Assembly: GCA_003536295.1 (NCBI GenBank)
Contig: DPZQ01000074.1
Location: 1-23,586 of the forward strand
DNA from: Rhodobacter sp.
GTDB taxonomy: Bacteria; Pseudomonadota; Alphaproteobacteria; Rhodobacterales; Rhodobacteraceae
Reading direction: 5' to 3'
DNA: 23,586 nucleotides
Shown here: positions 1 through 7,929 of the stretch, in pieces
Numbering within the stretch: the stretch's first letter is position 1
Layout of the letters: every line of letters begins with the position of its first letter
The notes under the pieces: generated by a model
Told to the model about the DNA's origin: nothing
The model's database searches: none
The model's input: only the letters and a program-made list of their open reading frames with translations
Program-made: the position numbers and the translations under genes

Positions 1-945
1 AAATGACCGCGCAGCATCTTCGACAAAAATAGGATTTGCCGCATTGAGTTCGGCAAAGGCCTGTTCATCTTCGCGTTTGACCATCACTTGGGTTTCGGTG
101 ACCACGCCTTGGCGGGCCAGATCGATCAAATCTTCAAACCACAAGCAATTCGCTTCTTGCCGCACCTCAACCGAGAGACGCGCGATTGAACGTTGCGAAT
201 GCGGTGTAGCCAGTTGCTGGCGCGTGACGCGGGCATGTTCGGCCAGCTCAAGCGAGCAAGGGCAGGTACTAGAATAAACATAATCCAAATGCATGATCTT
301 TTTGCGCACACCACTTTGGTCAATCAGCTCCATCGCAATATTATAATATTGCCATCCCATCAGACCCGAGCGTAGGGACGAGACTTGGACCGGAAAAGAC
401 AGACGCATCTGAATGCGAGCGTCAAAACTGTCAAGATCACGTTTATAATCGTCTAGGGCGGCTTGGATCACCTCAAAAGAAAAATCACGTTCGGCATGCA
501 GATAGAATGAGCGCATGATGCGCGACATGTTTATGCCTTTTTTCTCTGCCTCAAGGCTGACCGTGCCCGTGACCGAGGTTTCAAGCCGCATTTCTTGGCT
601 GGGCGCATCTTGCGAGGCTCGGGTGCGGTAGCGAATGGGTAAACGGAAGTTTGAAATGCCCACATGCTGAATTTGCTGTTTTGCCCCCACGATCAAACTG
701 GGGGGACCATTTTGCAAATCTGGCAGGCTGGCTCTATACTCATCAGTGACGGTAAAATCTTGCGGATAGCTGCTGCTGAGGGTTTTGGGCGCGCCGTTCG
801 TTTCCAAAAGCGCACGCGCACGCGGATCAAGCGCGTCTATTTCGGCGTCTGATGCCATGGCTGCCCATTGGCGCAAGAGCCCAAAGGCCAAGGCAACTTC
901 ATCGTCATTGGGCTTATGGTCTATCTGTGACAGATGAATATTCAT
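1..945 (-). CDS. folE2: GTP cyclohydrolase I, FolE2 type (3' end outside window)
   Basis: FolE2 enzymes convert GTP to dihydroneopterin triphosphate, the first step of folate (and in some bacteria queuosine) synthesis. They are structurally distinct from classical FolE and tolerate zinc limitation. My translation begins MNIHLSQIDHKPNDDE and contains the family signature YSSTCPCS at residues 224-231, with C228 as the likely metal-ligand cysteine, preceded by the family-like stretch around IMHLDYV. The ATG at 945 has a strong ribosome binding site (AAGGAGG). The frame is open for 315 codons to the window edge, and the last visible residues (EDAARSF) match the region about 45-50 residues before the usual end of about 360, so the gene is cut by the window and not broken. 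It lies 67 bases behind metZ on the same strand, with no clear terminator between them, so co-transcription is possible. Family assignment is from recognised motifs. Confidence 0.9.
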   Translation of the reverse strand, partial: MNIHLSQIDHKPNDDEVALAFGLLRQWAAMASDAEIDALDPRARALLETNGAPKTLSSSYPQDFTVTDEYRASLPDLQNGPPSLIVGAKQQIQHVGISNFRLPIRYRTRASQDAPSQEMRLETSVTGTVSLEAEKKGINMSRIMRSFYLHAERDFSFEVIQAALDDYKRDLDSFDARIQMRLSFPVQVSSLRSGLMGWQYYNIAMELIDQSGVRKKIMHLDYVYSSTCPCSLELAEHARVTRQQLATPHSQRSIARLSVEVRQEANCLWFEDLIDLARQGVVTETQVMVKREDEQAFAELNAANPIFVEDAARSF

Positions 946-1012
946 GCAGCCTCCTTAAAATGTGACGCCGATGTATGACACTTGGCCTTTCATTTACGCA
1001 CCATATTCACGT

Positions 1013-2194
1013 TTAGATCAGATTAAGACCTGATTTTATATCATCAATCAAGTCTAACGGATCTTCTAAACCGACACTTAAGCGTATTAATCCATAGGAA
1101 ATACCCAAAAGATCCTTTTGATCTTGGGGCAAGCGCGAATGGGTAGTGGTGGCGGGGTGGGTGGCAATTGATTTCGCATCCCCCAAGTTATTTGAGATTT
1201 TGATGATCTTTAACCCGTTCATAAATGTGAAAGCGGCCTCTTTACCGCCTGCCAACTCAAAGCTGATCATGGTGCCTCCCGAGCCCATTTGCAGGGCAAC
1301 GAGCGCCGCTTGCGGGTGGGTGTCAAGGCCAGGATAAATCACCTTTGACAAGCGCGCATCCCCTTGTAAAGAAAGCGCAATCTCTAAGGCCGAGGTGGCC
1401 ATCGCGCGGCAACGCAGGTCAAGCGTTACCATCCCGTTCAGCATGATCCACGAGGTAAAGGGCGACATCGCCCCGCCCGTATGTTTCAAATAGGGCTCAA
1501 CGACGCCCCTAATAAATGCTTTGGTTCCACAGATCACCCCGCCCAAAGCGCGGCCTTGCCCGTCGATATGTTTGGTGGTTGAATAGATGATCACATCTGC
1601 CCCCAAATCTACGGCGCGAGAAAAAATCGGGGTGGAAAAAACATTATCCACCAAAACAAGCGCGCCTTTGGCATGGGCCAAACAAGCCACTTCTTTGATG
1701 TCAATCACCTCAAGCGTGGGGTTGGACATGGTTTCAAAAAACACTGCTTTGGTGTTTGCCGTGATCGCACGCTCCCACGCAGACAGATCGGTGCCATCTA
1801 CAAAATCAACCAAAACACCGTATCGTTGCAAAATATTTTCCAGCACGTAAAGGCAAGAACCAAAGAGTGCCCTCGCCGCCACAACATGATCGCCCGCTTT
1901 CAACATCGCCATCAATGCACCCGAGACCGCAGCCATGCCGCTGGCGGTGGCAAATGCGTCTTCGCACCCTTCTACGGTTGCGATCCTCTCTTCAAACATG
2001 CGGGTGGTGGGGTTGCCATAGCGCGCATAGACAAATTCATCATCCTGCGGGACTAAGAAGCGCGCTTCGGCATTTTCGGCACTGTCATAAGCAAAACCTT
2101 GGGTCAAAAAAATGGCTTCGGCCATCTCGCCATATTGGCTGCGGCGGGACCCTTGATGAACAAGTTGTGTGCGGGTTTTCCAATCTTTGCTCAT
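1013..2194 (-). CDS. metZ: O-succinylhomoserine sulfhydrylase
   Basis: A PLP-dependent Cys/Met-metabolism enzyme that makes homocysteine from O-succinylhomoserine and sulfide, the direct sulfhydrylation route to methionine. The protein has 393 residues, normal for the family. Visible signatures are the N-terminal EAIFLTQGFAYDSAENAEAR, the active-site segment YSTTKHIDGQG with PLP lysine K208, and SNPTLEV for substrate and cofactor contacts. I start at the ATG at 2194, 11 codons inside the longest frame, because GGAAGG lies just upstream of it and the homologous part begins here. The longer frame would begin inside the terminator hairpin. MetB (cystathionine gamma-synthase) is the close alternative, but the sequence reads as MetZ. 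Expression is probably controlled by the SAM-II-like leader and terminator immediately upstream. Confidence 0.93.
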   Translation of the reverse strand: MSKDWKTRTQLVHQGSRRSQYGEMAEAIFLTQGFAYDSAENAEARFLVPQDDEFVYARYGNPTTRMFEERIATVEGCEDAFATASGMAAVSGALMAMLKAGDHVVAARALFGSCLYVLENILQRYGVLVDFVDGTDLSAWERAITANTKAVFFETMSNPTLEVIDIKEVACLAHAKGALVLVDNVFSTPIFSRAVDLGADVIIYSTTKHIDGQGRALGGVICGTKAFIRGVVEPYLKHTGGAMSPFTSWIMLNGMVTLDLRCRAMATSALEIALSLQGDARLSKVIYPGLDTHPQAALVALQMGSGGTMISFELAGGKEAAFTFMNGLKIIKISNNLGDAKSIATHPATTTHSRLPQDQKDLLGISYGLIRLSVGLEDPLDLIDDIKSGLNLI

Positions 2195-2205
2195 GGTCAC
2201 CTTCC

Positions 2206-2238
2206 AAAAAATAATCCCGAACGCCAAGGCGTCGGGAT
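2206..2238 (-). terminator. Intrinsic terminator in the metZ leader
   Basis: On the minus strand a stem ATCCCGA/TCGGGAT (2232-2238 with 2214-2220) continues as CGC/GCG around a CTTG tetraloop, with one bulged base. It is followed by TTATTTTTT, with a run of six T at 2206-2211. The T-run ends directly against the metZ ribosome binding site (GGAAGG). The position between a SAM-II-like aptamer and the start codon suggests transcription attenuation when SAM is abundant. Confidence 0.85.
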
Positions 2239-2248
2239 GATCCGAGAC

Positions 2249-2298
2249 CTCTTTAGCGGATTTTTAACGTGGCCCGCAATCAGGAACAAAGCGCCACG
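2249..2298 (-). promoter_or_regulatory. SAM-II riboswitch aptamer (metZ leader)
   Basis: Minus-strand RNA shows an H-type pseudoknot. P1 is CGTGGC (2293-2298) with GCCACG (2268-2273). P2 is GCGG (2274-2277, in the P1 loop) with CCGC (2256-2259). The joining and ligand-binding bases CACGTTAAA and CGCTAAAG match the conserved SAM-II core known from alphaproteobacterial metA/metZ leaders. SAM-II aptamers bind S-adenosylmethionine and lower expression of methionine genes. Location 55 bases upstream of metZ and directly before an intrinsic terminator fits. Covariation could not be tested here. Confidence 0.82.
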
Positions 2299-2303
2299 CA
2301 CAT

Positions 2304-2332
2304 TAAATAGACCACCAAAGATCTCGCGTCAA
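2304..2332 (-). promoter_or_regulatory. Sigma-70-type promoter of metZ
   Basis: TTGACG (-35, 2327-2332) and TATTTA (-10, 2304-2309) are separated by exactly 17 bases on the minus strand. The predicted start at about 2297-2299 coincides with the first base of aptamer helix P1, so the transcript would begin with the riboswitch itself. Inferred from sequence only. Confidence 0.6.
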
Positions 2333-2384
2333 TCTACTTCAAAGTGGCACAATCAAGCGTCATGTCTTGGGAAAGGAGCATCAC

Positions 2385-3064
2385 ATATCAGAACCAATCT
2401 GAATTTTACTTTTGCCAACCGGAAATGATTGGAAAGTCGCCACAGCGCTGGAAGAAATAGGCCTAGAATATCATTTGATATCCAATCGACATCAATAAAG
2501 ATGCACAGTTAGAACCGGCCTTTTTTGCCCTATCTCCCAACAAAAGCATTTCTGCGTATCAACTGACACAGCGGACCACCATGGCGCGTCGATTTCACTA
2601 TTTGAGTAGCAGGCGATTTTGCAATATTTGGTCAGAAAAACGTTTTTTCATGACGCACCCCAAGTTGCTGGTCTGTTAATCTACCATTGGCTCAGGTGGC
2701 AAATGGACTGCCTTGGGCCAATGGCGTGGGCAAACGCATCACTTTTTCACATATGCCTCAAAGATGGAGCCACCGCAGGTCTTGCCCTATGCACCAAACC
2801 GCTGGCACTCTGAATTGAAATGGCTTTACGGCGTGCTAGTTAGCAAATTAACTCAAAATAAAAATGTCACAGGCCCCGATCCCACCAACGCGAATATGGC
2901 CGTTTGGCCCTGGACCAGGTTTCATAAACTCAAAGAGCATATGTCTCTCGTAAACCCCGCATATGTTCGCGTTGGTTTGACGCGCTGGCCGCACAGCCGG
3001 ACTGCGCCAAGGGAAAGCGGTCGAGACGGAAAAGCACGGTGTCGCTCAAAATAAGGCCGCCTAA
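2385..3064 (+). pseudogene. Decayed glutathione S-transferase gene (YghU/YfcG-like)
   Basis: Pieces of one GST-family protein can be read in order across all three plus-strand frames: PTGNDWKVATALEEIGLEYH (2415-2474), then IDINKDAQLEPAFFALSPN (from 2485), then SISLFE and QAILQYL on either side of an in-frame TAG at 2607, then WQMDCLGPMA, then GQTHHFF and NRWHSELKWLYGVL (frame of 2713), PTNANMAVWPW, WFDALAAQPDCAKGK, and finally VETEKHGVAQNKAA with a stop at 3062-3064. These match the thioredoxin-like N-domain (TPNGWK type, FESGAILQYL) and helical C-domain of YghU/YfcG-like transferases. There are at least five frame changes, one internal stop and ATA where the start codon should be, although an AAGGAG site at 2373-2378 is intact. 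No full-length product is possible. Sequencing error is unlikely to explain so many lesions. It is divergent from metZ and accounts for the whole gap up to yciB. Confidence 0.85.
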
Positions 3065-3067
3065 GGA

Positions 3068-3088
3068 CTGCTGTTTAACAACCAGCAG
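3068..3088. other. Small hairpin between GST pseudogene and yciB
   Basis: CTGCTGTT pairs with AACAGCAG-like sequence (AACCAGCAG with one bulged C) around a TAAC loop. It sits between two convergent genes, where a bidirectional terminator would be expected, but there is no T-run on either side, so the role is uncertain. Confidence 0.3.
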
Positions 3089-3108
3089 CAAAGGCGGGTT
3101 TGGAGGGC

Positions 3109-3717
3109 CTATTTGGGTCCATCATCCTTTGGAAGTCCGTATTTTGTGAAAAGCTGCCCTTGGCTCATGAAAAAGGCGAAAATGGCAATGGTGAGACCAA
3201 ATGTCTTGAAATTGACCCAGACATCCGTTGAAAAACTACGCCAAATCACTTCGTTTGTAAGGGCTAAGCCAAAGAAAAACGCTGTGACGCGGCGAGTTAA
3301 AATCATCCAACCTTCAGAGGCAAGGGGAATAGCCTCATGCATAACATAGGCCAGATAAGAGCGGCCACGCAAAAGCCCAAAGCCCAAAACGCTGCCAAAC
3401 AACAGGTAAATCAACGTCGGTTTGGTCTTAAAAAAGCGCGGATCATTAAACCAAACCGATAGGCCACCAAATAAAATGACCAAGACCAAGGTCACAATCT
3501 GCATTTTCGACAAAACACCCGTCAGCCACCATAAAAGTCCCGTGGAGAGAATTAAAATCGGCACGAAGGCTGCAGTGGCCAGAATGAACCCTTCGTAGCT
3601 GGCACCAAAAAGCGTATAGTCTTGGCCCTTAAGGCGGGAATAAAGCACGAAAAAGGCAAGCACGGGGCCTATTTCAAGGGAAAGCTTTAAGATTGGGTTG
3701 ATCTTTTTTTTGGACAT
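3109..3717 (-). CDS. yciB: Inner-membrane septation protein YciB/IspZ family
   Basis: A 202-residue integral membrane protein, normal for the family, with about five hydrophobic segments: near residues 14-24, 40-68, 73-88, 101-117 and 145-160, plus a hydrophobic stretch near the C-terminus. Family-typical parts are KPTLIYLLFG, NEVIWRSFSTDVWVNFK and a lysine-rich cytoplasmic N-terminus. In enterobacteria the protein affects envelope synthesis and septation and contacts elongasome and divisome proteins; its biochemical activity is not known. Its ATG shares one base with the ftsY stop (TAATG), so it is probably translationally coupled to ftsY and lies last in an xseA-ftsY-yciB unit. Confidence 0.88.
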   Translation of the reverse strand: MSKKKINPILKLSLEIGPVLAFFVLYSRLKGQDYTLFGASYEGFILATAAFVPILILSTGLLWWLTGVLSKMQIVTLVLVILFGGLSVWFNDPRFFKTKPTLIYLLFGSVLGFGLLRGRSYLAYVMHEAIPLASEGWMILTRRVTAFFFGLALTNEVIWRSFSTDVWVNFKTFGLTIAIFAFFMSQGQLFTKYGLPKDDGPK

Positions 3718-4751
3718 TATTCCTCCAGCCCTACCAATGCGCGGGCAAAATCTGATGGATCGAATGGCGAAAGATCATCGATCTTTTCACCCAAACCAAT
3801 GGCATGAATGGGCAGGCCGAAACGATCGGCCAAGGCTACAAGCACGCCGCCTTTTGCGGTGCCATCAAGTTTGGTCATGATTAGACCCGTGACTTTGGCG
3901 AGTGATTGGAAAATCTCAACCTGAGACAGGGCATTTTGGCCCGTGGTAGCATCTAGCACCAATAGGGTATTGTGGGGGGCTGATGGGTCTAATTTACCTA
4001 TAACACGAATTATTTTGGCAAGTTCCTCCATCAAATCAGCACGATTTTGCAACCGCCCTGCCGTGTCAATCAACAAAAGATCTGCCCCCAAAGCGCGCGC
4101 TTTCGTGATCGCATCATGCGCAAGCGAGGCAGGGTCAGACCCTTCGGGGGCGGTTAACACAGGCACTTCTGCTCGGGCACCCCAGACTTGCAACTGCTCA
4201 ACAGCGGCGGCGCGGAAGGTGTCGCCTGCGGCGATGACCACGGACTTGCCCGCTGCTTTAAACTGAAGCGCTAATTTTCCGATGGTCGTCGTTTTGCCAG
4301 AACCATTGACCCCAACCACCAAAACCACTTGCGGCTTTTGCGAAAACAGCGGCAAGGGGCGGGCTATGGGGGTTAGAATGCGTGTAATTTCATCGGCTAG
4401 CAGCTCTTTAATAGCACGGCTGCTCAGACGTTTTCCCATATGATTTTGAGCGATTTGTGCGGTGACGCGCAGCGCCGTCTCAACGCCCATATCAGCGCGT
4501 ATCAAAACCTCTTCCAGACTTTCAAGCATCGTATCATCTAAAATACGGCTTTTTTCGCTCCCTTCATCGGCCGAGAACAGACGGTTGAGAAAACCTGCCG
4601 CCTTTGGGCTTTGCTGGGGGTTTGGCTGGAGGTTTGGCTGGGGGGATTGGGTTACACCTGGCGCTTGCGCATCGATCACGGCATCAAGCCCCTCCGTGAT
4701 GCGGTCAGAGCTGCGAAACAATCGATCTGCAAGTTTCTTGAAAAAAGCCAT
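3717..4751 (-). CDS. ftsY: Signal recognition particle receptor FtsY
   Basis: The SRP receptor GTPase that docks ribosome-nascent chain complexes at the membrane with Ffh/4.5S RNA. It has 344 residues. After a basic N-terminal stretch (MAFFKKLADRLFR) suited to membrane contact comes a short Pro/Gln-rich linker at 33-50, then the N domain (about 55-125) and the G domain. GTPase motifs visible are G1 GVNGSGKT (147-154), DTFR (177-180), DTAGR (229-233) and TKLDG (293-297). The acidic A domain of enterobacterial FtsY is essentially absent, as is common in alphaproteobacteria. The ATG at 4751 has GGGGAG upstream. It lies 72 bases behind xseA and overlaps yciB by one base. Confidence 0.96.
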   Translation of the reverse strand: MAFFKKLADRLFRSSDRITEGLDAVIDAQAPGVTQSPQPNLQPNPQQSPKAAGFLNRLFSADEGSEKSRILDDTMLESLEEVLIRADMGVETALRVTAQIAQNHMGKRLSSRAIKELLADEITRILTPIARPLPLFSQKPQVVLVVGVNGSGKTTTIGKLALQFKAAGKSVVIAAGDTFRAAAVEQLQVWGARAEVPVLTAPEGSDPASLAHDAITKARALGADLLLIDTAGRLQNRADLMEELAKIIRVIGKLDPSAPHNTLLVLDATTGQNALSQVEIFQSLAKVTGLIMTKLDGTAKGGVLVALADRFGLPIHAIGLGEKIDDLSPFDPSDFARALVGLEE

Positions 4752-4823
4752 AGGTCTCCCCTTCGGGCTTATTTAATTGTTTTGCGGTCCCGATGGAAGG
4801 GTTGGCGCGCAATTAGTTGAACA

Positions 4824-6446
4824 TTAAAACAATTGCCCCTGATCGGGGGGAGTTTGGCCTTTGTGCTTTTTGGCAGGCGGGGCAGATGGGTTGGCACTGG
4901 CGCTTACGGCTGCGAGCGCGCCCGGATCAAGAGCTAAGCGGCCGTCGTAAAATTCCAGCTCAAGCGATAAAGCTTGACGCGCCGCTTGTGCCGAGGTGAC
5001 AATCCCCCCCCCCGAGCGCACCACCGCAAAGCCGCGGCGCAAGGTTTGGTCATAACCCAAAGATTGGCGTATCCGTTCTAATGCCGTTAAGGTCTTTTGC
5101 CCTGCGGCAAACTGTGCGCCCAGTGCCAACTCAAGACGGGCGGATTTCTTATCTAGATCACCGCGCCCCCGTTCCAGATCGCGTGCACTTTGACTTATCA
5201 GACGCAAAAGGGCGGGATCAAGCCGCGCAAAAAGCGAAGATGCGCGGTCGTTCGGTCGCTCGAACTGGCGGGTTTGCGCTGCATTAAGGCTCCGGCCCTT
5301 ATCGGACAGTTGCCCTTGCAAGCGGCGGATAAGTAATATCAGGCTTTGGGGGCGTAAAAGCGCTACAATCGGGTCAAATCGGCCCTTTTTGCGTGCCACC
5401 ATTGCCTCAAGCGCGCCAGCAAGGCGTATGGACCACAGGTCATAGCGTTGCGCGGCAGGATCGATCAAAGCCTCGAGGCGTGGCAGAGCACGGGCCAAGG
5501 TTCGTAAATTATGGCTGCGCATTTCATGGCAATTAGCCAAAGCACGGGTTTGGCGCGCGCCCAACATATCAAGTGCTGCTTGCACATCTTGGCGCACGGG
5601 CACCGCCATTTCGGCAGCCGCCGTTGGGGTTGGCGCACGTTGATCGGCGGCGAAATCCAAGAGCGTGGTATCCGTTTCATGACCCACCGCCGAGATCAGC
5701 GGAATGTCACTTCGCGCCGCTGCGCGCACCACGATTTCTTCGTTAAAGCCCCAAAGGTCCTCGATCGAACCGCCCCCGCGTGCCACGATCAACACATCAG
5801 GGCGCGGGATCGGCCCGCCTTTTTCTAACGTATTAAAGCCCGCGATTGCTGCCGCGACTTCGGGCGCGCAGGCGCGCCCCTGGACCGCCACAGGCCAGAT
5901 CAGAACATGGCGCGGAAAACGGTTCCGCAACCGGTGCAAAATATCACGAATAACCGCCCCTGAGGGCGAGGTGATCACCCCAATCACTTGCGGTAAATAT
6001 GGCAAACTTTGTTTACGATCTGCCTCAAAAAGCCCTTCGCTCAAAAGCTTGACACGCCGCGCCTCAAGCATGGCCATCAAAGCCCCTGCCCCTGCAGGGG
6101 CGATATCATCCACAATCAGCTGATATTTCGATTGGCCTGGAAATGTGGTCATATGACCAAAGACAACGACCTCCATACCTTCTTCAGGATGGATTTGCAT
6201 TTTTGCGACCTGCCCTTTCCACGAAATAGCCGCAACCACAGAACGGTCGTCTTTCAGATCAAAATACATATGCCCCGACGCAGGTCGCGACACGCGCCCA
6301 ACCTCACCGCGCACACGCACCCGGCCAAACTCGCCCTCGATCACCCGTTTGACGGCACCCGAAAGCTCCGAGACGGAAAATTCTGGCAGATTACCCCCCG
6401 ACGGGGTAGCACTTGGGTCGGATGCGGTGTCTTCGAACAATTGCAA
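4824..6446 (-). CDS. xseA: Exodeoxyribonuclease VII large subunit
   Basis: The large subunit of exonuclease VII, which degrades single-stranded DNA from both ends with the small subunit XseB (not in this window). At 540 residues it is a little long. The N-terminal OB-fold (about 23-120) includes FSVSELSGAVKRVIEGEFG and VRVRGEVGRV. The catalytic and core region has PYLPQVIGVITSPSGAVIRD, RGGGSIEDLWGFNEE and SAVGHETD. A helical part follows, then a Pro/Ala/Lys-rich tail ending QGQLF. The chosen start is TTG at 6446 because no ATG or GTG precedes the conserved region; a second TTG lies two codons later, so the start is uncertain by a few codons. It is divergent from purD across 74 bases. Confidence 0.95.
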   Translation of the reverse strand: MQLFEDTASDPSATPSGGNLPEFSVSELSGAVKRVIEGEFGRVRVRGEVGRVSRPASGHMYFDLKDDRSVVAAISWKGQVAKMQIHPEEGMEVVVFGHMTTFPGQSKYQLIVDDIAPAGAGALMAMLEARRVKLLSEGLFEADRKQSLPYLPQVIGVITSPSGAVIRDILHRLRNRFPRHVLIWPVAVQGRACAPEVAAAIAGFNTLEKGGPIPRPDVLIVARGGGSIEDLWGFNEEIVVRAAARSDIPLISAVGHETDTTLLDFAADQRAPTPTAAAEMAVPVRQDVQAALDMLGARQTRALANCHEMRSHNLRTLARALPRLEALIDPAAQRYDLWSIRLAGALEAMVARKKGRFDPIVALLRPQSLILLIRRLQGQLSDKGRSLNAAQTRQFERPNDRASSLFARLDPALLRLISQSARDLERGRGDLDKKSARLELALGAQFAAGQKTLTALERIRQSLGYDQTLRRGFAVVRSGGGIVTSAQAARQALSLELEFYDGRLALDPGALAAVSASANPSAPPAKKHKGQTPPDQGQLF

Positions 6447-6520
6447 TATATCAGCCCTGCTTGTGATCTGTGTTCCAAGACCTTAGAACGCAAATACTAA
6501 AAGGCCAAGCGGAGCATGCA

Positions 6521-7789
6521 ATGAATATTTTGATTTTAGGCAGTGGCGGGCGAGAACATGCGCTGGCATGGGCCATAGCACAAAATCCCAAATGTGGTGC
6601 ACTTTATGTGGCCTCGGGGAATGCGGGCATTGTGGCACCTGCGCGCACCGTAGCGCTTGATCCGTGCAACGGTGCGCAGGTTGTTGCCTTTGCCAAAGAA
6701 AACGCAATTGATTTCATCATAATCGGCCCCGAGGCCCCCTTGGCCGCCGGCGTCGCAGATATCACGCGCGCAGCGGGTTTTCTTACCTTTGGCCCCTCGG
6801 CCAAGGCGGCGCGCATCGAATCGTCGAAAGCCTTTACCAAAGAGTTATGCGACGCTTGCGGTGCCCCCACGGCTGCCTATGCCCGCTTTAATCGCGCCGA
6901 TCTGGCCCGCGCCTACATCGAAACACACGGCGCGCCGATCGTTGTTAAAGCCGACGGGTTGGCGGCGGGCAAAGGTGTGATCGTGGCCATGACCAAGCCC
7001 GAGGCTTTGGAAGCTATAGACGATATGTTTGGCGGAGAATTTGGCGAAGCTGGCGCAGAAGTGGTAATCGAGGCCTTTTTGACAGGCGAAGAGGCCAGCT
7101 TTTTCGTTCTGACCGATGGCGTGAACGCCCTGCCCGTTGGTACTGCCCAGGATCATAAACGCGTAGGCAACGGCGACACGGGGCCCAATACGGGCGGTAT
7201 GGGCGCCTATTCGCCCGCACCCGTCATGACGACGACCGTGATCGATCAAACCATGACCGAGATCATATTGCCGACAATCGCCGAAATGGCGCGACGCGGT
7301 ACGCCCTATCAAGGGGTTTTATTCGCAGGTCTTATGATCGAAGACGGGCGCGCGCAGCTCATAGAATATAATGCCCGCTTTGGGGATCCTGAAACCCAAG
7401 TGCTTATGATGCGTTTGGGTGCACAGGCGCTTGATCTTTTGCTGGCTTGCGCCAAAGGTCAGCTTGACCAGATCACAGTGCAATGGGCCGATGACCACGC
7501 GTTGACCGTGGTCATGGCCAATCAAGGCTATCCGGGGGCCTATGACAAAGGGGCAAAGATAGGCGGACTTGACCGCATTAATGCCGATAGCAACGCCATG
7601 GTTTTTCACGCAGGCACCGCCGCGAAAGAGGGCGCAATCCTTGCCACAGGTGGGCGAGTTTTGAGCGTGACCGCGCGGGGCATAACCTTGGCCCAGGCAC
7701 AAAAGCGCGCCTATGGGATGATCGATCAGATTGATTGGCCAACGGGGTTTTGTCGCCGAGACATTGGTTGGCGGGCTTTGGAAAAATAG
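6521..7789 (+). CDS. purD: Phosphoribosylamine-glycine ligase
   Basis: GAR synthetase, the second step of de novo purine synthesis: it joins 5-phosphoribosylamine and glycine using ATP. The 422 residues match the family. N-domain MNILILGSGGREHALAW is at 1-17, the ATP-grasp domain follows with IVVKADGLAAGKGV and VIEAFLTGEEASFFVL, then GPNTGGMGAYSPAP, and the metal-binding NARFGDPETQ is at 284-293. The start is the ATG at 6521 with GGAG at 6511-6514; the 17-codon longer frame has no homology. The gene is divergent from xseA. No riboswitch or PurR-type palindrome was recognised in the 74-base gap. Confidence 0.97.
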   Translation: MNILILGSGGREHALAWAIAQNPKCGALYVASGNAGIVAPARTVALDPCNGAQVVAFAKENAIDFIIIGPEAPLAAGVADITRAAGFLTFGPSAKAARIESSKAFTKELCDACGAPTAAYARFNRADLARAYIETHGAPIVVKADGLAAGKGVIVAMTKPEALEAIDDMFGGEFGEAGAEVVIEAFLTGEEASFFVLTDGVNALPVGTAQDHKRVGNGDTGPNTGGMGAYSPAPVMTTTVIDQTMTEIILPTIAEMARRGTPYQGVLFAGLMIEDGRAQLIEYNARFGDPETQVLMMRLGAQALDLLLACAKGQLDQITVQWADDHALTVVMANQGYPGAYDKGAKIGGLDRINADSNAMVFHAGTAAKEGAILATGGRVLSVTARGITLAQAQKRAYGMIDQIDWPTGFCRRDIGWRALEK

Positions 7790-7929
7790 CGTCTTCTCAC
7801 GTACGCCTTTTGAGTTTGGGTGAAGACCATGACTGGGGAAAATTGGATCCAAAAAATCATTCGTGACTTGCGCCTTTGGACGCTGCATCATATGAAGCGC
7901 ACAATGATCGTTTGACCAAAGGACGCGCG

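Noticed and set aside
1673..2428. Long plus-strand frames opposite metZ and its leader
   Set aside because: They are antisense to a well-supported gene, have no recognisable family and no good ribosome binding site.
2713..3054. A 113-codon plus-strand open frame as an independent gene
   Set aside because: Its product is an internal C-domain fragment of the GST family, and the flanking fragments of the same protein lie in other frames, so it is part of the pseudogene.
7790..7929. Regulatory RNA between purD and lysC
   Set aside because: GTCTT/AAGAC and a TTGGATCCAA palindrome are present, but there is no stable stem with a T-run and no known riboswitch core.
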